Assembly (NCBI GenBank): GCA_022113835.1
Contig: JAILWY010000006.1
Coordinates: 310,001-374,000, forward strand
Reading direction: 5' to 3'
DNA length: 64,000 bases
Source: Atopsyche davidsoni
Lineage: Eukaryota > Arthropoda > Insecta > Trichoptera > Hydrobiosidae
Within the stretch, counting starts at the first letter, position 1; every line of letters starts with the position of its first letter. The notes under the pieces were generated by a model. The model was given only the letters and a program-made list of their open reading frames with translations. It ran no database searches and was not told the DNA's origin. A program made the position numbers and the translations under genes. Positions 22,115 to 32,829 of this stretch are shown piece by piece.

Positions 22115-22122
22115 CGCTAAAC

Positions 22123-23767
22123 CATAAAAAAAACACTATTGTCTAATTGCAAATCGGCTGCAAGATGTGTCGCTGCATGTAGCAACAACTATTATCATTC
22201 AATACGTGTCCATAGAATCAAAGAGCCCACGACTTTTGAACTGATAAAAAATAGCAGGTGGGCTATTGTCTGGTGGCACCTTCGTGTTCTGTATTTATTG
22301 TTTATGCTTTCAGGTGTGTCGGCTTCGGAAGACGATTCCCCTCACACCACTCAGGCCGCTTATCTATAGACCTCCCCAACGCATCAGACTAACGGTTCCT
22401 TCAGCTTGGATTCGATTGTCTCCGGTCGGAGATCAGCCGACGCGTGCCATTACAACCGAAGCCGCTTCTTTATGACTATCAGATATTTTGTTGTTTTAAG
22501 CACGTGTTTGGTTTTTGTTTCCGGTTTTTTTTTCTGATAGCGGTATTTTAATTTGATGTCTGCCGTTTTATACACTGATGTTTATTTTTCTTTCGGGTGT
22601 CTCGTTTCTGGGGATCGTGACCAGCCACTGCGTTGTGCTAAACGCTATACACTTATAAGTTTGTCTTCTGTCGTTAGTATAAATGCACTATGCACCCAAA
22701 ATGCGATGTATTTGTAATATATAAACATTAAATATTTTTTTTGTATCCTCAACACACCAGCTGTTATTAAAAAGGATTGTGAAAAGGAAGAAGTGTATTG
22801 ACTTTTTTATATTCTTAGGCTATTTGATATATCTCATCATCAGGAGTAAAAGCTGTAATATCATAAAATAAAATACATCGCGGTTTACTTCAGTGGCGTG
22901 CTAAGAAAGCAAGCAATGTACGTAAAGGTGAATGATGTTGTGGTTTGTTCCTGGTATTTCTTGTTTAACATAGATTGCAAGATTTTTTTTGATTAAAATC
23001 AAACTGTTTAAATTTTAAGATTTTGGCACCTTGCTTGCTCTCACCACGTAGCAACATAAACAAATAAATTTAAACTCTCGATTTCTACTAAATGGGTATT
23101 TTGAGTTTCTCGGTCGGTTGTCAGTTCTGCGCCGACTGAACTCATGTTAAAACACACTAACACATCGATTCGATGTGAATGACAATAAAATTATAGAGGT
23201 AAGGTTGCAATAAATCTGATATCACGAGTAATGAAATCTGTGCTTTGAAAGTGTTATAGTAAAACTACGCAGACATAAATCAGGCGGGTAGAGCGAGACA
23301 CTTAACACGGATCACAACTGATCTCCATGGCGATAGCCGGGGCGGAATATTTTATACCGGAATAAGCAGCATTACCTTATTTCAGTTTCAATAAACCGTT
23401 TGAACAAAATCTAAATTGAAAATTTACAGATACTGAAGGTATATAATGATGCCGAGCGATAAGTTTCAGTGCAGGACAAGTAATTTTTTCAGCATCCTTA
23501 TTCATTATTGAGAATGAATAATAACGTATTATATTTTTAGTTTAACGTGTGATAAAAAATATTTAAAATTCTAATAAATAACTTTTTTGTTGATATTAAG
23601 AAATATTGTATCGGGCTCGATATTCACTTTGGTGCTTGTTTTTTATCCGAACACCAAATTTTTTAATGTATATGTACTCGCAGAGATAAGAATCTATCAT
23701 ATGACGATGAGTCCCGTTGTGGCGTTTATTTCGTTCATTGCAGATTTCCATGACCGCTCGATTCGTT
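22123..23767. other. gene-free stretch
   Basis: A GC-richer patch at 22270-22480 follows a good acceptor-like TGCTTTCAG (near 22312), but the downstream frames stop quickly and are not recognised. The rest is AT-rich. Confidence 0.4.
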
Positions 23768-23786
23768 GGGTTAGGTTAGGTTAGGT
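23768..23786. repeat. short TTAGG-type repeat
   Basis: Reads GGGTTAGGTTAGGTTAGGT, about three and a half units of the insect telomeric motif TTAGG. Such short runs are common inside insect chromosomes, so this is not evidence of a telomere. Confidence 0.7.
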
Positions 23787-23893
23787 ACAAGTTTTTTGGT
23801 GGTCACTTCACTTTTTATATTTCGCCCCATCGCATTGTGTACAACACAGCGGGCGACACGCAGTTGGTCTCGCTCGTATATGCATCGCATGCC

Positions 23894-24001
23894 ATGGACC
23901 CATCCGCCGACCTTCCCAGGCTCCCTAATCGCAGGCTCCCCGCGCTCCCACGCAGGACGGTAGCCGAGCTCCTCGCCAAATTATACACACCTGACGGCTA
24001 A
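23894..24001 (+). CDS. small GC-rich open frame, orphan exon candidate
   Basis: A 35-codon frame starting MDPSADLPRLPNRRLPALP, then RRTVAELLAKLYTPDG and a stop. The same frame stays open upstream (VYNTAGDTQLVSLVYASHA) to about 23840. GC content is far above the flanks. It is arginine- and proline-rich with a possible amphipathic end. No homology is recognised; it could be a terminal exon or chance. Confidence 0.22.
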   Translation: MDPSADLPRLPNRRLPALPRRTVAELLAKLYTPDG

Positions 24002-24177
24002 TATTGGTTTATCAGAGGCATGCGAAGATCAGAGCCTCAAGCTTGAATCGTTAATCCGAATACATTCTTTTTTTTATTATTTTACGAGGTTTTTTGATGA
24101 TTCACCGCATGCCGCGCGATTGTGGGATTTCACGAATAATTTTTTTCACATTGAAAAATACTTGCAACAATAAATAA

Positions 24178-24225
24178 CACGCTGCGACACAACTGACAAC
24201 CGAATGGTAACTAGCCAATACTGTC
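24178..24225. repeat. dispersed repeat family D end
   Basis: Carries 'cacgctgcgacacaactgac' then 'aaccgaatggtaactagc', nearly identical to 15185-15235 and 30262-30305. Confidence 0.5.
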
Positions 24226-25388
24226 CTCTTTTCCACTTTTTTTTTTGGAGAAAAAACCAAAGAAATGACACATTTGAATACGAATGCACAAATTACAAAA
24301 ATATCTATTTATGACGGGCGATTTGCACAACAGCCTTAACTGCGTCATTATACCCGTCCCGCTCTCCTTATATGGGAATCTATATACAATGTACGAGAAA
24401 GAAGATTTCCGCGTGTTTGGGTCTACAGTCCAAACTGGGCCTTGGGAGGTGGGCGTAAGGGTCGTTTCCGCGAATCTGCTCGGTAATAGCACCTTCTTAA
24501 GGGGTCTATTTAGCGGTACGTTTTCATAAAGGAGGCAGTAATAAACTGCACGAGAGCACGTGGGGTGACCATAATTGTTTGAGAAAAAAATAGTATAAAT
24601 AACGTACCAAATGACTTTGTACTCCTTAAAGCCAAAGAGCTAATATGAATAAGAAATTTTCTTCAGACTATTCATTTTAATATAACACCAGTTTATTAAA
24701 ATCAGCTGAGCATAATCAAGTAATAAATATTATTGTGGACGCACTTTTAAAAAGCATTCTTGTATCTTAAAAAAATCTTAAGATAAGGTGATTCTTAAAA
24801 TCATTCTTTGCAAAGATAAAAATGATGGTAATATATAGTAGATGGATAATTTCAGCCCGCTGAAATATATTAATTGTGTTTTGGTGTGGTCACCCCAGCG
24901 CTGGACCGTTTTTGTGTCGATTCCGTGCAATTCGTGGGAACAGAGAGCATCTTTAATATTACCGCTAGAAAAATATTTTGCATTACATTTAATTGAGGCG
25001 TTTCACACGGCTGGCTTTATCAAGTACTACAATACTCTTCTTTGGTAACAAACTAAGATGGAGCACTCACTGCGAGTCAATAGATAATTTATATTCATAT
25101 ACCTATAATATACAATAAAACTTGACATCGTGACAATGTTCATCCTTAGAATAAAAAAAATATAAATGTTATGCTGATCAAATATTTTTTCAAACCCTAT
25201 GTGAAGGAAGTAATCTAAGAAGTTGTGAAGCATCAGACAAAAATAATCTGAAGCAGTAAGCGAGGAAAAGCTAAAAAAGTACAGTGATTATAAAAAAAAA
25301 AATCAATTAATCCGTTTTTTAATCCATGAGAAAATAAATATGAAATTAAATATTAATTAAATTATTTTTATGGTATTAAAATAAATTT
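24226..25388. other. gene-free stretch
   Basis: Overlapping frames on both strands at 24211-24529 have no recognised product. The remainder is AT-rich. Confidence 0.4.
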
Positions 25389-25605
25389 ATTACTAATATG
25401 ATTAGGCACATTAGTTCATACATAGAAGATGATTTAAAGAAACTCTTTAATATCATCGTGATTTGTGTGGGAGTGAGAATTTCTTTAAATCATCTTCTAT
25501 GTATGAACTAATGTACCTAATCATATAAGTAATAATATAATAAACCCGTAAAGGGTAAGAAATACGCATCTGATTGACGTTTAATAAAAAAATAGACATA
25601 TGTAT
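25389..25605. mobile_element. foldback family F, copy 5
   Basis: Short arms from ATTACTAATATGATTAGGCA and ending TAATCATATAAGTAAT, with 'gtgatttgtgtgggag' at the centre. The outer flank (aataaacccgtaaagggtaa, tacgcatctgattga) runs to about 25605. Confidence 0.8.
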
Positions 25606-26159
25606 TAAAATATGTCTTGGGTTTGAAATAGGGAAATAGTTTGAATTTGGTAATATCGACCAAACATTTTAATTTTCAGCGTGTGGAGATTTATTAGTTT
25701 TTATTGCTTTAAAAATATTGGTTCACTTATTTTGTATTGGAATAATATAAGACTACCTTTAATATTGCTTGATTATAATAGGTTATTTATTTTATAGTGC
25801 TAATAATCAGAACCACGTGGTCTGCGGTAACGCGACGTATCGATTGAAAAGTCTTAAATTAAAATCGAAAGTATCCACTAGTCCGACACTTTTCTTTTAA
25901 GACATAACGGCAGGCTATTTGTCAGAACACAATAATTATGAAATCGTAAAAAAAGAAACAGAGAGCGTTGGCAAATCAAAACAACAATAAAAAAAAAAAA
26001 GAAGATGGGCACACAGCGCGTTTCCCAACCGCTCGGCAACTTTCACACCTTCTGGTAGGTTCTACATCTAATTGAATGAAATAATGAAATCACGTAAATC
26101 ACATCGAATTAAATTAACTCAAATTAAATACTGCCTACGTGGTTTTTGTACCCTCGAAT

Positions 26160-26420
26160 TACGTTACGCATGTTAGGACGCGGACGTGCACTCACATTGT
26201 GCGCCTCGGAGCCTCCGAGCCGCCCCCGGCCGCGGAATGGGAACCAATCAGAGCCGAATTAGGAGTCATTTGAATTTCCGTAACCACGTCTCAGTTTGAA
26301 TTTCGAATGCTGGATTCTTTCGAATTGTGAACGTGTCGAATGGCGCGCTGTTTCAAAGCACTTTTCATTTACGGCTGCTCTTACATACTCAAGAGTGAGG
26401 CTCTCACGCGCGAGGCTAAG
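26160..26420. promoter_or_regulatory. GC-rich CCAAT-containing island, possible promoter or enhancer
   Basis: A GC-rich block (cggagcctccgagccgcccc, then cggccgcgg) is followed by a CCAAT box in context AACCAATCAG near 26243 and by several TTTGAATTTC-like repeats. It stands out from the AT-rich surroundings and resembles the promoter block at 31780-31970. No transcript start or coding exon could be tied to it. Confidence 0.35.
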
Positions 26421-28377
26421 TCTTCGAAGTAAAAGTGACTAATACATTTATTAATTTATTGTTTAATTTTTATATCAATTAACACTTCTAATAAAATAAA
26501 AAATTAAAAAACCGAATTGCGTGTCAAGTGATATTTTTAATAAAATTTGTTTTCGCTTTTGTATATAAAGGCATTTTTAAGACTGTTCGCCACTCATGTT
26601 GCTTTTTTATAATAAGTTGAGAATTTTGTTCATTTTGCTCATAAGTAGAGTCGGCTGCTATCCGAACATACACAGTGCTTTTTTTAAACAATAATACAAA
26701 GCACGATATACGCTGCAATAATATAACTACTAATCAATGTTTAAACAAAAAACAACCAATAAATCAGGAATTGATGGATGCATTTTTTACCTGCAACCGT
26801 AGAAAACCGAGTGTTTTGTGGACAGGCGAGCTGCCAGAGTGCCGCACAGGGACCGGCAGCCGCAGCTAATCCTTGGACCCTGAGGAATTTCCACTTCGGA
26901 GTAAGCACAAGAAAAAACAAGCCAACAGGATCAGCTGTTCGTTAAGAATGTAGCCTTGAGAAGATCCACTTCAGAGGATGTGAGTGATTTGTTATTAACA
27001 TGATGCAGTTTTTAGAGGTGATTATTTTGTTCATTTCACACACACACACACACACACATGAATTTATACAACATACATAAATGTAGTATAATAATAAAAA
27101 ATCTGTTAACACTTCTTAGGTAAGATATAACAATATTTTTTTACAAAAGTTACATAAAAATCTTATAATTACTGATATACGGCCACTATGCTTAGTTTTT
27201 TATGTCAAAATCCTTGCAGGTGTGATATTTAATCTTAACAAAGTGTTTCGAACAGCACAAAAACAGCCATAAATAAACGCCGGAGCACATGTCACAAAAC
27301 GATTTCCTCCACACCCAGCTAATTACATTTCGGTCATAGAATTTGATTAATAACAGATAACAATACTTATAATACCCACAACGATTAAAAAAACAACAAA
27401 AAATCTAATTAACTAGAAAAAAAAACTCATTATAATCTCGAGCAAGTTTTAATGCCTCAGATTATAACCGCCGTTATTTTTAACTCACATCAAAGTTTGG
27501 AGCTTAATCCACAAATTGAATTACCTGTTTCGTAAGGCTGTGTCCAATAAACAACACAATGAAACATAAATACCGCGGGTGAGATAAGATCGCATCACGT
27601 ATTGACTATGTAGAGTATTTCACGTGATTCGTACAAGATGAAAGCACACCCGTAAGAAGGGGGAGGAGCGAGGCCTAACTTATACCTGGTAATTATAACT
27701 AACAGGGTTGCCAACCGCTGCAATTAAGCCATTAAATTTCGTAATTGTTAACTGCCACTTAAAAAATCTTCACTGCCCTTGAATGTGTTTCAGACTCGTG
27801 TAGCAATAGCGCAATCACTCAAGACTCTCCAGCCTTCTAAATCACACTAAAAGACATATTCCAGATTCGGAATATATTTCTTATTTAGGTGCTCACCTCA
27901 GATAAGATTGGTTAAATCTTATTAGATCGGCATATTTAAAGTAACAATCCCTAAAAGCATAAAATTTCAAATCCATTACTACCACACATAAGAAACTTGC
28001 ACGTACTTTTCATATTCATTTTCAACATTGATTTAAAACATTATTGAAGTTTCGCTTTGGTTATTTGATTGTTGATTTCAAGCTTGTGTCTAAGTTTCAA
28101 TAGAGTGAAATAATATATCGGAGTTTTTTTTTAATAGGCTCCACGTTGTTTCCAGCCCTCACGTTGTTGCGCCCGAGCACTTTGTGTTCAATCGACACTT
28201 TACAAAGAGCTGGCTAACGTTTTAATTGTGGGTTTTGGTAAAGTAATGGGCCGCTGCAGTGATTGGATTGTTTGCGCTGCCGCAACCGCCCTCGCCCTCG
28301 CCGCCCGCAAGAGCAGAGCAAGAGATGCATATATAATCATCTATTGCATCTTTTTACTGACGAATTTTGAAGCCTGC
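26421..28377. other. gene-free stretch
   Basis: Contains a (CA)n run at 27038-27058 and GC-richer patches at 26800-26880 and 28140-28330 (cgccctcgccctcgccgccc). A 94-codon plus frame at 28228-28512 crosses a family D end and is not supported as a gene. Confidence 0.4.
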
Positions 28378-28412
28378 TATACACGCTGCGACACAGCTGA
28401 TTGGGTTGTTTA
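28378..28412. repeat. dispersed repeat family D end
   Basis: Carries 'ctatacacgctgcgacacag' and 'ctgattgggttg', as at 30262. Confidence 0.45.
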
Positions 28413-30254
28413 CTTAGAAAAAATCATAGGAAATAAGGGAAGTTATTGGGTCATTGTGAATCAGTTGAAGGTTGTGTTTCTGCCAATAGAAGCTGGAATA
28501 TTTGCTTTCTGAAAACAAGGGTTCGGACTGAAACAAAATTATTGTTCAGTAGATGAAATATGGTGACCAAAGAAACCGAATTATAAGCTTATTAACTCTA
28601 GAGCTAAATTCCTTTTAAATAGTGGTGATCTATTTAATAAATCACTGATTCGCGATAGTACTGTTATATGTATTCTGCAAAGTAATCGAGAGGATTTTTC
28701 TGATTGTGTTACCATGTAGTTAATATTTAATAATAATATGGTAAGCCTGTACTCATTACTGCAAATACTGTGTTTGGAAAGTCTCCAGTTTTTTTTAATG
28801 AAGTGTGATTTCATGTTTAATAAAAATAAAACAGTTTAAATACAGATTTTCTCGAGGATCAAAAAAATATTTGCTGGAACTAAATATTCTATAGAGAGAA
28901 TATACATTGTGCTGTCGTATTATTTACTATAAAATTTAACTTATCGCTGATCGCAATGACTTTACAAGCTGACAAAGAATAACTGTAAAACTTGAATCAC
29001 ATAAATTTCAATAGATCTTCCAGCAAAGCGATAATCATCCCACTGATACGAATTTCCATTCATTGAGTCGCTTACGATATTTGATTTATTATTATTGAAG
29101 TAATCTCATACTTTATGGGATAATCTCAATACTCGTCTACAAGCTGCCCACACTATCTATTATTTTTTTTACAATAGACTCGGCGCCGGCAGTTTTATAA
29201 TATACAATTTAATTATAATTAACAAGTGAGGCAACATTATTTGGTGATAAATCAAATACGTTTTGATGTAATCATTTAATGACGTCAATTCACGAATACG
29301 AAGTATAGCATTTAATGATTTTTAATTAAAAGCGTAGCAGTTAATTTGTGTGCGATTGTATATTTTTAGTTAAATAACATTTAAATGTTAAAAAATACCT
29401 TTTGATTTGAAAAAAATATATATTCATATTAATAAACTCATCTGCTTGAATTAGTATATATATAAATTTTTTTATAAGAATGCATACACTGTTGCTATAA
29501 AGCTGCAATATTTCTATTGGCTAGTGCATTGGGTAGGTAGCTGAGGAGTGGGTTTAAGTCCTATTTTTGTGTAAAAATGCAATTTTTTTTAAAAATATTA
29601 ACATTTTAAAGTATGATATTGAGTTCACCAATTTAGATAAAGAATAACTTCTATTTCAAGTCCACACAAAGTTTGTAAAAATCTCTTAAATAAATACACT
29701 TTTAAAATCTGAGAAACACCTTCTTTAAATCATTGAAATAATCGAGAGCTAGGAAAATATACATAATACAAATAAGCATTGTTGTTAAAACTTAAATTTA
29801 ATTTTTTGACCTTATCGATCTGAAAATATACTAGCTTGCTATTCAGTTGAAAATTATTCAAAAGAGCAGATTTACAGTGATTATAAATGACATGAGGTAT
29901 TTTGAATCGATATGCATTTTGAGTATTTATTTGAATATTTTCAGTTTAGCAAACTGAAATCGATGATGCTGGCAACTCAGCAATTGATTTTTTTTGTAAG
30001 AAGTTATGTTTCCCAATTGATGGGGGGACTTCAAGGGGCAGTAAGGCAGTTATAGGGCGGAGGAATGTTCCCACAGCTCCTCCGCCCCCGCCCCCGGGTC
30101 ACGCGCCCATTTGCATTTACATAACAACACTCCTGGAGCTGTAGTCTGCCTTTGGCCCTCTTTGCAGTAGTGAAGCAGCCTGCACGCGTTGTACTACAAC
30201 CAACAACTGATCGGTAATTAGCTAAAAGCGCCCTCATTTTTTTTTTGTGTTCCT
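28413..30254. other. gene-free stretch
   Basis: AT-rich, with a GC-box-like cluster at 30076-30098 (ccgcccccgcccccgg). A family D fragment 'caaccaacaactgatcggta' lies near 30197. The 68-codon minus frame at 30031-30237 is not supported. Confidence 0.4.
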
Positions 30255-30582
30255 AAGCCTTCTATACACGTTGTGACACAACTGATAACCGACTGGTAAC
30301 TAGCTGATATCATCTTCTTAAACACCCAAAATAAGGGATGCTATTGGATAATTGTGTAGCAGCTTTTATGGTTTTGCATAAATTATCCTATACATGCTAT
30401 AGCCAAACCGATAGCTGAAGTAATTGTTCTCTTAGGCAAAACTAATACACACTCAAAGTTAGGTTATATAGAAACGCTATTGGTTAGATTCAAATCGGTT
30501 GACAGTTAGGTTTCAAAAGAAGATGCTGTTGGCAAGTTACCGATTAGTCTTAAGTGTCTTAAGTGTCGCAGCGTGAGCAGAC
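30255..30582. mobile_element. family D MITE candidate (~330 bp)
   Basis: The left end carries TACACGTTGTGACACAACTG; the right end, read inversely, carries CACGCTGCGACACTTAAGAC. Both have the CACGYTGYGACAC core, giving imperfect terminal inverted repeats. Internal 'ggataattgtgtagcagctt' and 'atcggttgacagttagg' are further degenerate copies of the same motif. No target duplication could be fixed. Confidence 0.5.
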
Positions 30583-31224
30583 AGCTTTAATGGTGAGCTA
30601 AAAGTAGAGAGCTGAGAATGGAAAGCAAGAGAGGAGAGCGCTCCTTTCTTCCTGGGTGGATAGGCACTTGCTATCATGCTAATGGGAAATGCACAAATTT
30701 ATGAATGCAAGCTTCAATTTTCTAAATTAATTAAACTGATTTTCTGTAAAAAATATACCAAAAGTACACCAATGGCGTGCAGTATGTCTACAAGACTGAT
30801 CTTTCAGTTTTAAATGTTAAAATAACCTCTGCATTGGTTAAACGATTTATATTTTACTGATATTTCTGACAGGGTGATTGCTTTAGCTCTACGAAGGCAG
30901 TCTTAAGATAAAGGCTAACTAGTTTATGAATTGCATCTTGAGCTATCAACCGTGCTGTTTTTATATTAATTTTTCAATCGAACAGGCAAATAAGTAATCA
31001 TTTTAATTTTTGTGTTTTTTAACAACTGAAAAAATAAAAATTTCCGAATAATTATAATGACAAACATATTGTTTAGTGAACAGTAATTGCTTTCATTCTT
31101 TTCAAATATAACTATTACAGGCGATCAATTAAAATATTTATAATGAATGACAAAATGCTACGTTATTTTTGTGAATTCTAAACATGCTCTTTTTAACAAT
31201 GTAATATATTATATCGCTATTGTA
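30583..31224. other. gene-free AT-rich stretch
   Basis: Nothing supported. Confidence 0.5.
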
Positions 31225-31228
31225 TTAA

Positions 31229-31641
31229 CACACTAAAGGCGGGGCGGGTACTAGTACCCGTTTCGCGGACTGCTGTCTGAAGGCGGGACGCGTATTAATA
31301 CGTTTTTGAATGCGTTTACTCTAAAAGCGGCAGAATGTCATTTTATTATTTACGTTTACAGCTTGAAATGTTTGTTTAGGACTCGTCAACGTTACTTCTA
31401 CCAATACTGTCCAGTGATTGTGAAGAAAGTGGAGTGGTCAGAGAATGATTATTAAACAATTTTAAGGACAAAGTGGTGTTGTTGTGATGCCAAATAATCC
31501 ACAAAGTGTGTATGAAGTGGTTCAACTTTTTATAGGAAACGATTTATTTGACTACTTGCAAATCAAAGAGTGTATAGACTATATTTCACACGCGCAATTT
31601 TACGCGAATTTTACGTCAATTTGGTAGCAGCTTAAAGTGTG
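31229..31641 (+). mobile_element. degenerate piggyBac-like element with transposase remnant
   Basis: The left end follows TTAA (31225-31228) and starts CACACTAAAGGCGGG. The right end read inversely starts CACACTTTAAGCTGC and abuts CTAA (31642-31645), a one-base change from TTAA. Just inside the left end are palindromes GCGGGTACTAGTACCCG and CGTATTAATACG. The interior has a SSDCEESG-like piece and MPNNPQSVYEVVQLFIGNDL, then FDYLQIK, resembling the N-terminal part of piggyBac transposases (acidic start followed by '..FF.DDLI..I'). It is internally deleted and inactive, and lies about 1.1 kb upstream of the dysfusion start codon. Confidence 0.6.
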
Positions 31642-31779
31642 CTAAGAGTGATATGGTAAATCAGAATATGCCGGTTTAATTTGTATTAATCCATATTTAT
31701 AAGAGATGTGTTTGGTTTGGAGTAGTAATTTTGTGTCGCGCGAATTCTTAACCCATCAATAGACATGGTGAAAATTCAA

Positions 31780-31990
31780 ATTTCGCTCACATCCCCGCGA
31801 GCAGTGGCGGGGAGCGGGAGAGGGGGCCGGAGGCTTCTGCGCCGCCCGACCAATCAGGGCGAGGGGGCGGGGCCACCACTGCAGACCCACCGGCACGTGC
31901 CGTCCTGCTCTAGCACTCCGCACTCCGCACTCCACACTCTGCACTCTGCGCTAGCGTCTATTTAAGTCCATACACTAAAAATCATGAAAT
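31780..31990 (+). promoter_or_regulatory. GC-rich promoter-like block with CCAAT, GC box and TATA-like motif
   Basis: In order: CCAATCAG at 31850-31857, GC box GGGGGCGGGG at 31863-31872, imperfect 'cactccgcactc' repeats, then TATTTAAG at 31959-31966. That spacing would place a start near 31990, giving an ~800-nt leader to the ATG at 32786. Orientation and position suit the dysfusion gene, but the start site is inferred. Confidence 0.45.
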
Positions 31991-32368
31991 TCAAAAATTT
32001 TGTAAACTTTGCTACCAAAAATATATTCTAATGAACAATGATGTATATTAAAATATTTGCTCAAATTATATGTATATTTTTTTACAATTTTTTTACAACG
32101 TGAATGTGAAGTCAAATTTTAATTCAACGTAGAAACCTCGCACAAAACTAAATTATACGTCAGTTGCGTTTTACACGGCGCAGAATACAGGCGCATTATG
32201 CAAATTCCACTCCGCCGGTATGCAAAGATAATTTCACACAAGAGAATTTTCCCACAGTGGAGCGGATAATAAATACAATAGAAGGCGCCGCGAGTGCACG
32301 GCTCGCAGCTCCGTCCTCAAGCGGAGCGATCCGGCTCGAAATACGAACCCCATACAAGGATCGAGCCT

Positions 32369-32402
32369 TCAGTGCGCACTTCGGCCGTGGTCGGGATAGA
32401 TC
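32369..32402 (+). promoter_or_regulatory. dys: Inr plus DPE core promoter candidate for dysfusion
   Basis: TCAGT (32369-32373) fits the arthropod initiator, with the A at 32371 as +1. AGATC occupies 32398-32402, exactly +28 to +32, matching the DPE consensus RGWYV. Exact spacing is required for DPE function, so this is more than a loose match, though chance is possible. The region is GC-rich and TATA-less. It would give a 415-nt 5' UTR containing a T tract at 32529-32546. Confidence 0.45.
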
Positions 32403-32785
32403 GCGTCCTTCCGGGGGTCCCCGAAACCACACGAGTCTTCCCCGTGCCGAGCTCCAAATCGGGGGCCTAAAGGGTGAATCTCGGCAATCTGTCATTTACC
32501 GGTTGTCAGCCGGTGACGAAGGTGCCCGAAGGGCTACGTTTTTTTTTTTTTTTTTTAATGACTATTCAACACCACGATTGTGCAGTGATTTAATAAAGCA
32601 TAAAAAAAAAAAAAATAACAAAGTGACAGTTACTAATATAAATATTAAAAATAATAAGTGTTTTGGAGTTAAATGTGGTATATTTTATTTCAAGTGTTTT
32701 TTGTGTTTTATTTGACGTCAGATTTTCGTGGAATGTGATGAGATGATTTTTTGTTTTTTTGTTTGAGTGAATATATTTATTGTGC

Positions 32786-32829
32786 ATGGATAAACCGGCG
32801 ACAGGATTAGATGACAAAATGTTTACAAG
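32786..32829 (+). CDS. dys: dysfusion (bHLH-PAS transcription factor), coding exon 1
   Basis: Start exon: ATG, 14 codons (MDKPATGLDDKMFT) and two extra bases AG, ending ACAAG before GTATGT, a near-perfect donor. The AG joins the first G of the next exon to make an Arg codon, and the bHLH frame follows with no shift. This ATG is chosen because it is the only upstream start in the right phase next to a strong donor. The link across an 8.2-kb intron is inferred from phase and content. Confidence 0.65.

Noticed and set aside
23768..23786. Telomere or telomere-like site
   Set aside because: Only about 3.5 TTAGG units; far too short, and such runs are common inside insect chromosomes.
32164..32715. 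183-codon plus-strand frame just before dysfusion exon 1
   Set aside because: GC-rich leader DNA containing a long T tract (giving a poly-Phe run) and an A tract; no domain, and it lies between the core promoter candidate and the true start codon.
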